From Daedaleopsis sinensis (lineage: Eukaryota > Basidiomycota > Agaricomycetes > Polyporales > Polyporaceae), in assembly GCA_033807695.1 (NCBI GenBank), contig CM066300.1, positions 4,464,001 through 4,528,000 on the forward strand: a stretch of 64,000 bases of DNA. The letters run 5' to 3'. Position numbers and translations under genes: made by a program. The notes beneath the pieces are model-generated. The model did not search any database. It was not told where the DNA came from and was given only the letters and a program-made list of their open reading frames with translations. Of the stretch, positions 32,288 through 43,856 are shown piece after piece (within the stretch, counting starts at the first letter, position 1; every line of letters begins with the position of its first letter).

Positions 32288-32744
32288 CCCGTCTAGTTTT
32301 ATCACTGCTCGTGGGTACCAGTGGGTGGGGCGCTGAACTCTGCACGCAACTTGGAAAGAGGACGGACCACCGTGCCCATTTTACAGGCCTAAGCTTGAAG
32401 GGTGGGTGCGACTTGAGATGACATGCCACGAGAGACTGGTCTACTGTCTCCGTAGCTGACCAAGTTAGAAAGATGATAGTCCAGAGAGACGAATGCGCAG
32501 GAAGAGAGCGAGTTTGGCGCTGAAGCCGAACCGCGCGTACGTCCTGTACCTCCAGGCACGTCCGTATTCGGCCTCGATCTCGCTTAGTGAGCCCTGGGCC
32601 TGCATCTTGAACTGCAGTTAACGGCAAGCTTGTAGTGTTTCAACCTCCTGGCCGCCAGTGTTTGAAGGGTTCGTGTAAAGTTTGGTTTACCGTTTCAGGT
32701 GCCAGGAGGTTCCAGGAGGTGCCAGGCTGAAGCAGAATATTGAT

Positions 32745-32929
32745 CGCACATCGCACATCGCACATCGCAGATCATGTATTTGCATCTGCATCTGCATCAT
32801 GGCGGATCTAAAGGTGGTCACATTCGGACATGTACACAGAGGGAGGAAGGAGGAGAGGGAGAGGGGTATCCCGAGCACCGATACAGATCAAGTAGAACTG
32901 GAGTTGGAGACGGAGACGGAGACGGAGAC
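32745..32929. repeat. Cluster of three unrelated short tandem repeats
   Basis: CGCACAT x3 (32745-32765), TGCATC x3 (32781-32798) and GGAGAC x4 (32906-32929) within 185 nt, preceded by imperfect CCAGGAGGT repeats at 32702-32725. Confidence 0.7.
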
Positions 32930-33524
32930 GGATCGAAGTGCGAACGAATGAGAGAATGAATAGCTTCGCAGTTCAACGTTCAACCCATAGGCTATAGATA
33001 TATAGCAGCCCATAGCAGTGCCAAGGGCGGGATGGGGTTAGGTGGCGTGGGCGAGCGTCACGTACGAAGTCGGAAGTTCGGATGAGTAGCGAGAAATTTG
33101 AATAAATGTATGAGTCGGACGGCACGAGGAGAGGGGCAGCGCATAACACAGTACTAGTGGTTGGTGGAATGCGCATACGGATGGACGCGGAGAGGCTAAA
33201 GGCGACATGAGAACGAACACGGACGGAGACGCATGACATGACGAGAGTATATGGATATGTTCTGGACTGCGTATAAAATAGTACACGGCGCGGCGTAAAT
33301 ACGTGTATGTGTAATGCGAAGTGTCCGCGCAGACGTGCGAGTGCGAGTGTGTGTGGCGATGGTGCGGACGTGATTACAAACGTACATATGTTATCCGAGT
33401 ACACCGGGCCATCAGCCGCGTCCGATAAATAAGTGGGGGAGGGGGGACGCACGGCGACAAACTGACAGTGAGATACGCATGAGGACTAACGCGAACGCTC
33501 CGAAAAATTACTTTTGCACTGGCA

Positions 33525-35363
33525 CTATGAGAGCGACACGACCGTGCCGTGGTGGAAGCTGAGCAGCAGCAGCGCGTCCTCCATCCGCACGCCGGTCCCC
33601 GCCTGCTGCTTCGCCGCGAGCGTGTGCTTCTCGTGCGCGTACCGCGCGTACTCGAGCGGATACCGCTCCAGCGACGCCTTCGTCTCCTTCGCGTGCGGGT
33701 GCGCGAGCGGGAGCGCGAGGCTCGACGTCGACGCGACCGCGGACGGCGGGGGCGACGACTCGGGCGACGGCGTGACGGCCTCGGGCAGGTCCTCGTCGCT
33801 GTTCAGATCCGACTGCGAGCGCGCAAGCGGCACGCGCGTGTATAGTGGGCGGGCGTGATGGCGGTGGGGCAGCTTCTCTTCTGTCTCGATCTTGACGTAC
33901 TCGGCGCCCGAGATCGACGTCGCGCTGGGCGTCGCCGTCCGCGACACGGTCGTGCTCGTGCTCGCGTGCGTGCCCTCGTCGTCGTCCGCGATGTCCATCG
34001 AGTCCGCGTCGTCGTCGTCGTCGTCGTCGTCCCCGCTGACGCTGCCGTTCATCCGCGCACGCTTCCTGTCGGACTGGCGCAGATTACGGAACCAGTTGGT
34101 CACCTTGCCCACGTCCATACCGATCTCCGCAGCCAAGCGCTGTCGGTCTTCAATAGAAGGTGTCTTTGTACGTCTGAATAGCTTCTTGAGCGCTTCGAGC
34201 TGCCATGGCTCTGGGCGGGTGCGCCGAGGTCGACGATGCCCGTCGCTACCGCGCTCAGCAGGATGTATGGGATATGGAGATGCACGGGGAGAGGAAGGAC
34301 GGCTGCTGCCGTAGGCACTGGGTGCGGCGCTGGGTGAGCGGCGAGCACGAGGGGCATGAAGAAGTGCGGCCAAGGATGGATGTGTGGTCGGAGGTGGGAC
34401 TGCTGCGAGAGATGGGTGGGCTGCGCTGGACGACGGCGGGACAACGAAGGGCGTGATCGCGCGAGAGTGGGAGGCGGCTTTCGCAGCGGCGGCGTCCTCG
34501 CGCTTTTTGGCGATGCTTCGTTGGTTCTGGAACCAGTTTGTCACGCTCTGATAGCGCCTTCATGCAGTGATCATGATTTGTCACGGAAGCGCGCGATTTG
34601 ATTGACAAGCGCCGAAAGGAAAAGCAAACGAGGGAAATCAGCATGCTATTTCCGGAATCGTATGACAGCGAAAGCTCACATTCCGATCTTGACCCCGAGG
34701 GCTTCGCGCTCTTCCTTGGACGGATGCGGTTTGAGTTCGTAGAATTTTTTCAGCTCCTCAGTCTGCTCCTGCGTCGGTCGGCTACGGGCTTTGCGGGGCA
34801 TGGACGGTTCGGGGTCGAATAAATGCTTGTGCTGGGGGTCTCCGGAGTAGAAGAGCGTGTGCTGCTGTGGCGGGTGTGCGCTGGAGGCGGAGTGGGCAGA
34901 CAGCGGGTGATAGGGCTCGTCGTCTGATAGCAGCTCGTCGTACTCTTCGTGGTGTGGGGGAAGCGATGCTGCAGGAGCCGACACAGACGCAATCAGGGCA
35001 GATATAGGCGGGAGCTCGCATTGAGTGAGCGGGGCTTTATGCCGCTTCTTTGAGGAGGCTCGTTTATTCTGGAACCAAGAGTTCACGGTCTTTGTCTCCC
35101 TGCGTTCGCAATCGGGGAGGCGGACGACGGTCAATGGGCGGAACAATGGTGCGAATCGAAGCAGGCGTTACGTACATGCCCAAACGCTCTGCTAAAGCCG
35201 ACCGCTCCTCGAGAGACGGGTGCTCTGTCTTGTCGTAGAGTTCGTTGAGGGCGGCGAGCTGATTTGGGGCATGGCGGTGACGGGGCTTCTTGGGCTGTTC
35301 GGCGGGAGGCATGTTAGAGGAGGCGGCTGCTGGCTGATCCCATAGCGAAAGGGAGGGATGCAT
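33525..35363 (-). CDS. Homeodomain transcription factor with three homeodomains, 546 residues
   Basis: Nuclear DNA-binding protein. Three exons (35176-35363, 34680-35099, 33525-34557) give exactly 546 codons plus stop. Homeodomain 1, residues about 28-85: helix 1 NQLAALNELYDKTEHPS, recognition helix TVNSWFQNKRASSKKR. Homeodomain 2, about 165-225: EQTEELKKFYELKPHPS, recognition helix SVTNWFQNQRSIAKKR. Homeodomain 3, about 300-360: WQLEALKKLFRRTKTPS, recognition helix KVTNWFRNLRQSDRKR. All three keep the W-F-x-N core of helix 3. Introns 1 (76 nt) and 2 (122 nt) split homeodomains 1 and 2 at the same codon, the Met of L/I-G-M, both in phase 2; homeodomain 3 has no intron. C-terminal to them are an Asp run (8 Asp, CGT repeats 34007-34031) and a Ser/Pro-rich acidic tail suited to activation. 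The start at 35363 is the first ATG after a TATA-like element. The fungal hom-type class is clear; targets are unknown. Confidence 0.88.
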
Positions 35364-35466
35364 GGCGGGGGCGGGCGGAGCGGCGAGCAGAGGAGATGAT
35401 GGAGGGAGGAGGAGAGGGGTATAGTTACGGGAGGGAAGGGGGCGAGACTAATGGAAAATGGAGATG

Positions 35467-35472
35467 CTTATA
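35467..35472 (-). promoter_or_regulatory. TATA-like element of the homeodomain gene
   Basis: TATAAG on the minus strand, 104 nt before the ATG at 35363. Confidence 0.4.
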
Positions 35473-36613
35473 GACGGGGGAGGAGCATTTGAGCGACATG
35501 TCTCACGGCTAATGGATGGCTCTCTGAATCCGTCATCACTCTACAAATGGCCGATGTCGGCCGGCTGCTCTATACATGATCGGCCCCTGCCTCTTGTCTA
35601 TGAATCTTTCCATCACTGCCACTGCTCCGCCCAGACCACGAAGGACTCGCACTCATCCGCCATGGCCTCACGCTCGCCCGACGATGCAGCTCGTCGACAA
35701 TGGCAGCGAGCAGAGCGAGGGGCGAGCAGAGAGCTGGGAAGGGCGGAGTTGAATGGGAAGAAGGTGTAAGTGACAGTTGCCAGCTGATATGGTCGGTTAA
35801 CGAATAAGAGACAAGAGCTGTGCCTGTGAGTTCATGATTATGCTTGACCTCGATCCACGTGCGAAATTATCCTGATGACTATCAAACTCGGTATTATCGG
35901 CCACTTATGGGCGCCTCTTTATAGCAGTTTTACATGCAGCCCAGATGCAGCCTCCCGCTCCCTCCCAGCTCCGGTTCCGTGTCCATTTCCTGCCTGCACT
36001 GCTCTTCTGCTGTCCCTCCCAGCCCTTGCCCGACAGATATCCCAGCGTGTGTTTGCGTGTGGGCGAGGGGCGGAAGATGTTCGCATCTATCTAGGTATCT
36101 GGATGGCTGCTATAGATCTCTCGATCTGATGTTATAGATGACGGGAATGACGCGTCATGGAGTCGTGCGTTCGAGAACCCGGGTTCCACTACTTTACGCT
36201 TGAATTCTTGTCGGTTGCTGCAACTGTACATGTTCTCAACGTTCGAGAGTTTCCGGGTCGCCACCCTAAGCCCTCGGTATCCCATCCATGCCGTCCCATG
36301 CCATCTGCCACTTTCCAGCTTTATGCTGTAACCGGTGGCACACCTGTCATCCAAGGTTAACGCGAATGAATCTTTCCGCCGGCTGTGTGACACGGATGTC
36401 GCAGCGCAGCGCTGCCAAGTTCCAACGGCCGACGTCTGGCCAGTTCGATAGTACTCAATTATTATACTTACGCATACGCTACTACTAGATCCGCTGCCGC
36501 CTGCGTAATCCACAGGGCCCAACCCACGCCCGCCCTATCCGCACAGATCCGCATGGCGCCTGGATATCAGGACATCCACCGTGACCACACAGCTACCGTG
36601 CTTGGCATATGCA
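35473..36613. other. Intergenic region upstream of the homeodomain gene
   Basis: 1.1 kb without a credible ORF. Contains a perfect 12-bp palindrome ATGACGCGTCAT (36147-36158), which includes an ACGCGT box. The rest is promoter of the homeodomain gene and 3' UTR of pantothenate kinase. Confidence 0.5.
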
Positions 36614-38831
36614 TCAGCCGTCCGCCTCGTCCCCATCCCCGATGTTCTTTATCCAAGCACCGATAGCACCCCTAGCGCCGGGAAGGCAGATCGGTCAGCA
36701 GGCGCAGTGAATGGGAGAAGCTGCGCGAGACGCTAATCCCGGCACGCCAGCACTCACAAGAAGCCTTCGTGCCGGAGGAAGAGCGCGCGTTTCGTGCCTT
36801 TGCTCCAGAACCGGATCGCGTATGAGAGCGTGCTGATCGTCGCCGCATGCCCTGGCCCGCCCCCGCGTTAGCAGCAGAACATAAGCACCACTATAGCTGT
36901 GAGCACCCCCGCCGCCGGGGCTGCGAACGCACCTCGAATGAAGTAGCCCCCAAAGTATATCCGGTCGAGATTGTACTTTTCAGCGTTCATGTACCTGCGC
37001 GCGAGCGGTGCGTGTCAGCATCTCCCGTCCAGCATATACCGCAACAAGGACGCGGACGAGGACAAGGAACGCGACGCACGCGATCTGGCCGATGTTGTTC
37101 GAGATCGCGTACAGGAGCGACTTGGCGATGTCCTCCGCGCGGAACGTGCCCTTGCGCCCGCCCTGCTTCTTGAACACCTTCCCGAACGTGCTCGCGATCA
37201 TCGTCGACTTGAGCCCGAGCTTGCTGTAGTCCGCGCCGTAGATGTCGCCCACGAGCATGTCCACCGTCTCGTTCGCGCCCTGCTCCGACAGCGCGAGCAT
37301 CTCTGCGCGCGCCCGTCAGCGTCTGCCGCTCCCGTGCATTGGAAGGAAGAGGAAGAGAGAGGGGGGGAGAGAGAGGGGAGGCGCACCGTCAAATGTCGAG
37401 GCAGGGGTGAGCAGGCTCAGCAGCCCCCACAGCGTGCCCCCGCCGAGGCTCGTCCCGCTCACGCGCTCGTACGACCCGTCCGCGTCCACCTTCACGATCG
37501 ACACGCCCGAGCCGATGTTCACGAGCAGACAGGGCAGCTGCGGCACCGGGTCCTGCACGAACGTCACCGCGTACTTGGGCGGGTTCGGGCTCGGCCTCTC
37601 TAGTTGCGGCTGCGGTTCTGGTAGTGCTTGCGATTCGGATTCGGGTGCGGATTCCGGTTGTTCTTGCTGTTCGTGTTGTTCGTGTTGTGGCTGCTCTTGC
37701 TGGTCCTGCTCCTGCCCTGCCCCCTCTCCCTGCGGCGCAGGCGGCGGCTGCTGCGGGTGCGACACCGAATGTATGAGCTCGTCCGAGAAATAATACACCT
37801 CGTCCGGGATGAGCGTGATGAACTGCAGCCCCTCAATCAGACACGCCATCTCGTCCTCGCGGTGCACCGCGACCTGCACCGCGTCCGCGAGCAGCGCGCC
37901 GAAGCGGTGCGCGCCGCCCCCCGTCGCGATGATGCGCACCCCGCGCCGCATCTCCGCGAGCGGCACGCCGTTCACCGCGGCGGAGCGCGCGATCAGCGCG
38001 CGCAGGAACGCGGCGCACTCCGCGATGCGCTCCGTCTCGAACCGCGCGAAGTTCAGCGAGCCCCCGGGGAAGTGCTGCACGGACGCGCGCCGCAGCAGCG
38101 AGTCGTGCAGCGTGCGCGCGCTCGCGCCCACGGACTCGGGCGAGAGCGTCGCGGTCGCGGTCCCGTCCAGCGTCGACGCCGCGGACGCCGCCGTCTGCTG
38201 CTCCGGCCCTGCTGGGTCGGAGGATCCGTTGCAGTGCTCGAGCACGGCGGGGGTGAGCGCGCCCCTGTCAAGTGTGGCAGGCGGGGACGAGATCGGGCTG
38301 TCGGGTGGGGAGGCGGAGAGCGGGGTGGGGAGCGAGCTCGGGGTCGAGCCGCGGGTCGCGATCTGGGACGGGGACGAGGGCGGGTTCGTCGAGCGCGTGA
38401 AGTAGATGACTTTGGCGAGCGACCCGCCGATCTGTCGGCAGCACCAGCACGGACGGGGGCGGGGGGAAGAGTAGGAGCAGGAGCAAGGAGAAAGGAGGTC
38501 AGTACGCACTGCGGGCCAGCGAGAGGGGTGGGTGCGGACGCACGTCGACGGCGATGTGGGACACGGGCTCGATGTAGTTGGGGAAGTAGATCCCGCGGCT
38601 GTCCCGCGTCTTCTCGCGGCGGTCGCACAAAGCGCAGGGATCGCCATAGCATCGTGGAGGACACATGTGACGGGGAGCAGGAGAGGGGGTATGAGAATCG
38701 TCGCAGGGCGGGGACGGGACGCAAGACGCAAGACGCACCTCGGGCGACTCCTCGTCGAGGATCATGGCGCCGCGCGTGTCGACCTGGATGGTCTTCGCGG
38801 TGGGCAGCGACGGTCCAGCGACGGGCGGCAT
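36614..38831 (-). CDS. Pantothenate kinase (eukaryotic type), with low-complexity insertions
   Basis: Phosphorylates pantothenate with ATP, the first and usually rate-limiting step of coenzyme A synthesis. Landmarks after splicing: [12 protein letters not shown] and [12 protein letters not shown] (phosphate-binding start of the acetate/sugar kinase fold), [129 protein letters not shown], and [19 protein letters not shown]. Ends GDGDEADG. The start ATG at 38831 gives [17 protein letters not shown]. Two insertions are unusual: a Ser/Pro/Thr-rich block after VIYFTR (about 38385-38110) and a Gln/Glu/Pro-rich block after [10 protein letters not shown] (about 37765-37585); both are open in frame and lie in likely surface loops. 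About six introns. Confidence 0.92.
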
Positions 38832-40345
38832 GGTAGAGTCCGACCAAAGTACAGTGCAGGTCCGTTGGATCCGTCCTGTGTGCGTATCGTGTGGGGTATT
38901 CGGGTGTCCCTATTCGGAATATCGGTCTCGTGCACGGGCCTAGTGCTGCAGCTCGGAGGCGTCGGGGTCGACCAAGAGTGCAAAGGAGAGCAGCGAGCAG
39001 GTTAGCGCGGTGCAGGGGGTGCAGGGAGCGAGGAGCCCGGGTAGCCGAGGCGGATGGGATACTCGCAGTCGGTTCGTCCAAGCGCGACGCGCGAGGTATG
39101 AAGTAAAATATCCGCTGCTTGACTCTTGCCGCCGTCAGCTTCAGTGCGTCACGTCCGCCCAAATCGAATTCGGTGCCTCCTATTCGTCGCCGTGGATCTC
39201 GAACGACGCTTGAGCGGGGACGAGGAGCTACTCAGCAAGCAAGTGGGACGCGGGGTGTTGGGGGTGCTGACGAAGGGGCCGGGCAGGACGCGGGATGGTA
39301 CGACGGGCATGCTCCTCGCGCTGGGGTGGGTGGCGGCAGTTCCCTCGGTGGGACGACTCTCTCCTTGTGCGCCCACGCCCGCCTTCACACTCTCAGTATG
39401 CAGCGACAACATACCGTATACGTATACCGGGTACCCTCCCAGCCGCCATCGCCCCACGCCATCGTACGGAATCCTCTTCCGCCTCCCGGCCAATCTTCCG
39501 CCCCTGATTCCGTTCCGGTGCGGCCACCACGGTCGTGATATGTGCACATGAAATACACATTCCAGCGTACATTCGTAAGCCGTCCGTGCGCACGCTGGGT
39601 CCGCCCGATCCGGTTCTCATGGGCTGCCCGTCAGCACAGGATCCAACAGCAAAGTTGAATGGTGCGTCAATGTACACTGGCATGTCTTGGTGGCACGCCC
39701 TCCTTGAAGCTGTGGTTTACAGCATGTGGCTGCATGAGAGGTGCCATTGCATCTTCTCCAACAGCTTCGGGTTCGATAGATATCACGCAGCAAACGGCAT
39801 CGGACATCATCTTGTTCCTAATGCCTGATACATGATCTCGCACTCTGACCATTCTCCCCAAAGGGAGTTCTCTGATGAACATACATTACTGACTGACCTT
39901 CGGCTAGCTATAGCCGCAGGCGACCATGGGCACTAACAGATGCATATGGAAGCGATTGATTATCCGCGGTCGCTTGCGGTCGTGGCCAAGACAGAAACAT
40001 ACATTCCACTCCGTAGGATATACTAATAGAAACAAACTCGATCGCGCCGCGCGTCCCCACACTCCACGCAAGCAAGCCCTATGCACCGAGCCAGCGACCC
40101 AAAGCACCGCCCGCGCGGGCGCGGCGACACGCGACACGCAAGAGAAGGTATACGTACAGAAAGAGATACACTGCAGACAGCGAATAGCGAACGGCTCACT
40201 CCGGTCGACAGGACACATGTTGTAGAACGATTCTCCGCACCCGCACCCGCACTGCGTATCTACTGGCGCGGATAGTCAACGTGGTAAAAGGAACGGGCGA
40301 CAGTCAGGTGTCGGGCGTACGGAATAATTAGGGATGTCCGTCTGA
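38832..40345. other. Intergenic region between pantothenate kinase and chitin synthase
   Basis: 1.5 kb: promoter of pantothenate kinase on the left, 3' UTR of chitin synthase on the right. Frames of about 100-140 codons at 39119-39551 have no domain or splice support. No tRNA or repeat is seen. Confidence 0.5.
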
Positions 40346-43300
40346 TCAGAGACCAACGAGGCGCATGAGGAGGTAGATGGTAGACCCGGCGAACCGGATG
40401 GCGGACAGGCCGGCCCTAGAAAGTCTCAGTCAGCTTGAGCGCACACGAACAGTCGGGGGCAGCGAGTACTCACAGTGCGTAGAAGAGGAAGGTGAGGTAC
40501 GGGTTGAACGTCGCGTCGTTCGTCGACGACACGTGGTCCTGCACCCACTTCGTGAACGCGGTCGACGTGAACACGAGGATCATGACGATGTTCGTGCCGA
40601 CCCACGCGAGCACGACGTTCGTGCGGCTGTTGCGGTCGTGGTCCGCCTGCTTCGTCGCCGCGTCGCGGTGCTCCTTCTCCTCTGGGGGCTTGAACGAGAG
40701 CGCGGTGCGCGACGCGGACCAGACCTGGTCGACGTCCTCGCGCGTGGTCGGCAGCTCGACCTCCATCATCTCCTTGCCGTCCTCGCCCTTGATCTTCTTC
40801 GCGCCGCCGAGGTCCTTCGCGGAGCCGTTGTCGCCCTTCGTGCCCCAGGTGACATCGTGCAGGTTGCACATCGCGTACATCACTGTGAAGACGTGTCAGC
40901 AAAGCACCCTATGAGATGCATTCCATTCTGGACATACTCAGAATGTTCACGTCTGGCAAACACGGAAGCATGTTAGCCGAGCGCAACCGCTGATAAAGAC
41001 GCTATACGTACAGCTAGGCAGCCAGAACATGTATTGAATGAAGGAGGTGAACATGTGCCAGGGCTCGAAGTGGATGAGCGAGCCGATGAAGTAGAGACCG
41101 TAAGTCGCAGCGAGTGAGATCACAATGTCGCGGAAGGTGGCGTTGGTCGACACCAAGCTTTTTGCGCGACGTCAGCACCGAGCGGCCGAAGACAATGTAC
41201 ATGATGAACACGTACTGTGGGAAGTCTTTCCAGCCATCCAGGGAGTGCGGCACAGCGAGGTATACGGTGTAGCCAGCGCACCAGAGCGTGATGATGTTGC
41301 AGAAGCCAAAGAGGAGGATACAGATCGAGTACGTCCACTTAGAACCTTGCGGCCGGTTACCGAGCGAGCAAACCAAGATGATGAACAGGAGACCGAGGTA
41401 AAGCTTGAGGATCGCCTCGAACACTTCGGGTCCCGCGCCCTTCGCGAGGAAGTTGAAGGCGTCGGTCTCGCCGGACGTGGCGGAAGAGACGAGCTAAACA
41501 GTCCGTTCGTCAGTAAGCTCATCTGCAAAGCATCAAATATGCGGTGCTCACGAAGAAGAAGGCGAGGTAGAAGTTAGCCAGGGATGTCCAGGTGAAGAAG
41601 AGCTGAATAGCGTTGTAGATGAACTCGAGCTGGAGGAGGATCTTGCGGAAGAAGCCTTGGCCAGAAGTCCAGATACGGAACCAGAAGACGGTGGCATGGA
41701 CGGAAGCGAAAAGAGAGCCGTTCAACCAGCGACGACGTTGCGAGATGAACTCGGGGACCTGGAGCACAATGTTAGTCTGGCAGTCAAAGGTACACGCAAG
41801 CGAACCCTTACAGTAGTAGGGACGTCGGTAGATGCCTTTGCGCTCTTGACATACTTGAGCCTGGGAGAGAGGTGAGCTAGGAAACGTAGCCCTTTTGTCG
41901 CTACTTACGTCCAGGCCTCCCGTTTCTTCGTGACGATCTCGAAGCACAGGATACGATCTTCGGCGAGATACATGTTGCGCTCTGAGAGGCGTCGGTAAGC
42001 TTTTCGTCCCCTTCGCATCAATACTTAGTACCATACCGAACAATCCAGCATCGCTCGATCCGCCGTGCATCGTTTCTCCTTTGAAGTACGACGCAAGAGG
42101 ACCTTTGCCTTCGGGGCCATTCTGCAGCGCCTTGTAGCGATAGGCACTGAAGGCACCGGGGAGCACGGAGATGTAACCGAAGACACTCTCTAACGGCTTA
42201 TCGAGGATGTTCGACATCTTGTACTAAATATACCCATGCAAGTGAGTCAAGAGGACTACACGTTTGTAAAAGAACTTGCCTCGAAGTTCTGGGATGCAGC
42301 GAGCGGGCTCTTGAGCAGAAGGCCGCAGGCCTTCCCGGTGTCGACGCAGATCCTATGGTATTGGTGTGGTCAACCCCGCTGTTCAGTGATACCGAACGTC
42401 AAATACTCACTCTCCACATGCACCACCGACGCCCTTGTGCTTGTCGAAACCTAGTAGACTTAATGAGCCAAGGGTCAATCCGTGCATATGGGGACATACA
42501 TTTCCAGAGCTCATAGATCGAGGTGCCCGTCGGCTTCGTTCCGACATCGAGGAGGATACACACTGCCGACGATCGAGATCAGCAACTCCCTATACTCCCA
42601 TCACGGAAAGGCTCACCATTGGGCTGGATGAGCGGGCCGAACGCATTGAAGAACCAACGGTGACTGACGGCCGCTATGAGCGTGTTGACAACTGCGGTCG
42701 AGCCGCGCATGTACGCACCTGTTCAGCTTCTTCTTGTTCTGTTCCTTCAAGCAGAAGACGATCTGCACGGGGCATGCACCCTGTGAGACCTCGCCGCGGT
42801 CGCTGACGACGACGTTGGAGGTGTATCTATGGCACGGGTTAGGAAGGCCGGGGGCATATCCGGACGTCGTGAGAAACGCACTCGAAGATATGCGCAGTCA
42901 CGTCCTTCCCCGCCACCGAGTCCTTCGCGATACCTTCTTGGTAACAACCCATCTGCATCTTTGTTACCACGATTGCCGCTGTCGATACAGAGCAGTACGC
43001 ACGAGGGTGAGCACCTGAAGGGTGCGCTTGTTGATCTTGCTGCGACCATCGGAGACGACACAGACGACGACCTTCTTCCAGCCGTCCGGGCCCCACATCT
43101 TCGACTTGCTCCTGCTGCACAGGTGTGCAATGTTCTTGAGCACGCTGGAGAAGGGCCCGTCAGATACACACAGCACCCGCCACAATTCCCAATTCCCAGG
43201 GGAAGGGGAAGCGGGACGTACGCGTTCATAGTGCGGCAGAAGAGGACCTCGTCCTCGTTGTACATCGTCATCACGATGAACAGCTCCGTGCGGCGGCCCA

Positions 43301-43856
43301 TGAGGTACGGGCGGAGCGTGTACTTCTGGCGCATGAAGTCGTCCGGGTCGCACGTCGCGGCGGTGTACCGCAGCTTCGTCATCTCCTCGAGGTTCTCCAT
43401 GCTCTTCGGCACGATGTGCGTCGGGACGTCCATGTCGACGACGAGGTTGCCCTCGCGCAGCTCGACCTGGCGCACCGACCGCCGCTTCATGAGCTTGTCG
43501 CGCGCGGTGGAGTAGCCGCCGCTGCTCTGCTGGTGCATCATGCCCGGGCGTTGCTGGGGCGGGTAGTTGCCAGGAGGGCCCTGGTAGGGCATGGTCGGCA
43601 TTGGGGGCGCAGAGACCTGGCTCATCTCGTAGGGGTTCAGGTGCGCCTGCGAGCCGGCATAACTGCTCTGGTAGGATTTGGTAGACTTGGCATCCCACTG
43701 GTTGTGACCGTCGTAGGAGTAGTCGTGCTGCTGCTGCTGCTGCTGCTGCTGGGGCACGGGCTGGTTGGGGTAGGCAAAGTTGGGCGCAGGATTGTGCTGA
43801 GCAGGTGGGTAGTCAGGGTATGCGTTCCCGTAGGGATCGTGTTGCTGATAAGCCAT
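40346..43856 (-). CDS. Chitin synthase (division 1, Chs1/Chs2-like)
   Basis: Processive GT2 enzyme at the plasma membrane or chitosomes, polymerising GlcNAc from UDP-GlcNAc for the cell wall. The cytosolic N-terminus is Tyr/Pro/Gln-rich with an 8-Gln run (CTG repeats, 43728-43751). Then come the chitin synthase N domain ([40 protein letters not shown]), [63 protein letters not shown], the catalytic [11 protein letters not shown], and the signature [12 protein letters not shown]. At least six membrane segments follow, ending LLMRLVGL. About fourteen short introns, some exons under 60 nt. The N-domain and QRRRW motifs place it with the non-myosin chitin synthases. Confidence 0.95.
43728..43751. 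repeat. CTG x8 trinucleotide repeat encoding polyglutamine in chitin synthase
   Basis: Eight perfect CTG units (CAG on the coding strand) encoding eight consecutive Gln in the disordered N-terminus. Confidence 0.9.

Larger units (their letters stand above)
31614..33524. other. Long intergenic region with several short repeats
   Basis: 1.9 kb: promoter side of the BTB gene (about 31614-32300) and 3' side of the homeodomain gene (33000-33524). Holds the ACCGGTAGGTC repeat pair and three short tandem repeats described separately. A TATAAAA at 33272 has no gene after it. No convincing ORF. Confidence 0.5.

Noticed and set aside
33525..35363. Homeodomain gene as part of a mating-type (matA) locus
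   Set aside because: matA carries separate, usually divergent HD1 and HD2 genes next to the mitochondrial intermediate peptidase gene. Here one gene has three homeodomains, with pantothenate kinase as neighbour and no such peptidase. The mitochondrial peptidase at 1.7-3.5 kb is MPP alpha, not the intermediate peptidase, and is 30 kb away.
37628..38836. 402-codon plus-strand Arg-rich frame
   Set aside because: Antisense to pantothenate kinase exons; the minus strand has all catalytic motifs and splice sites.
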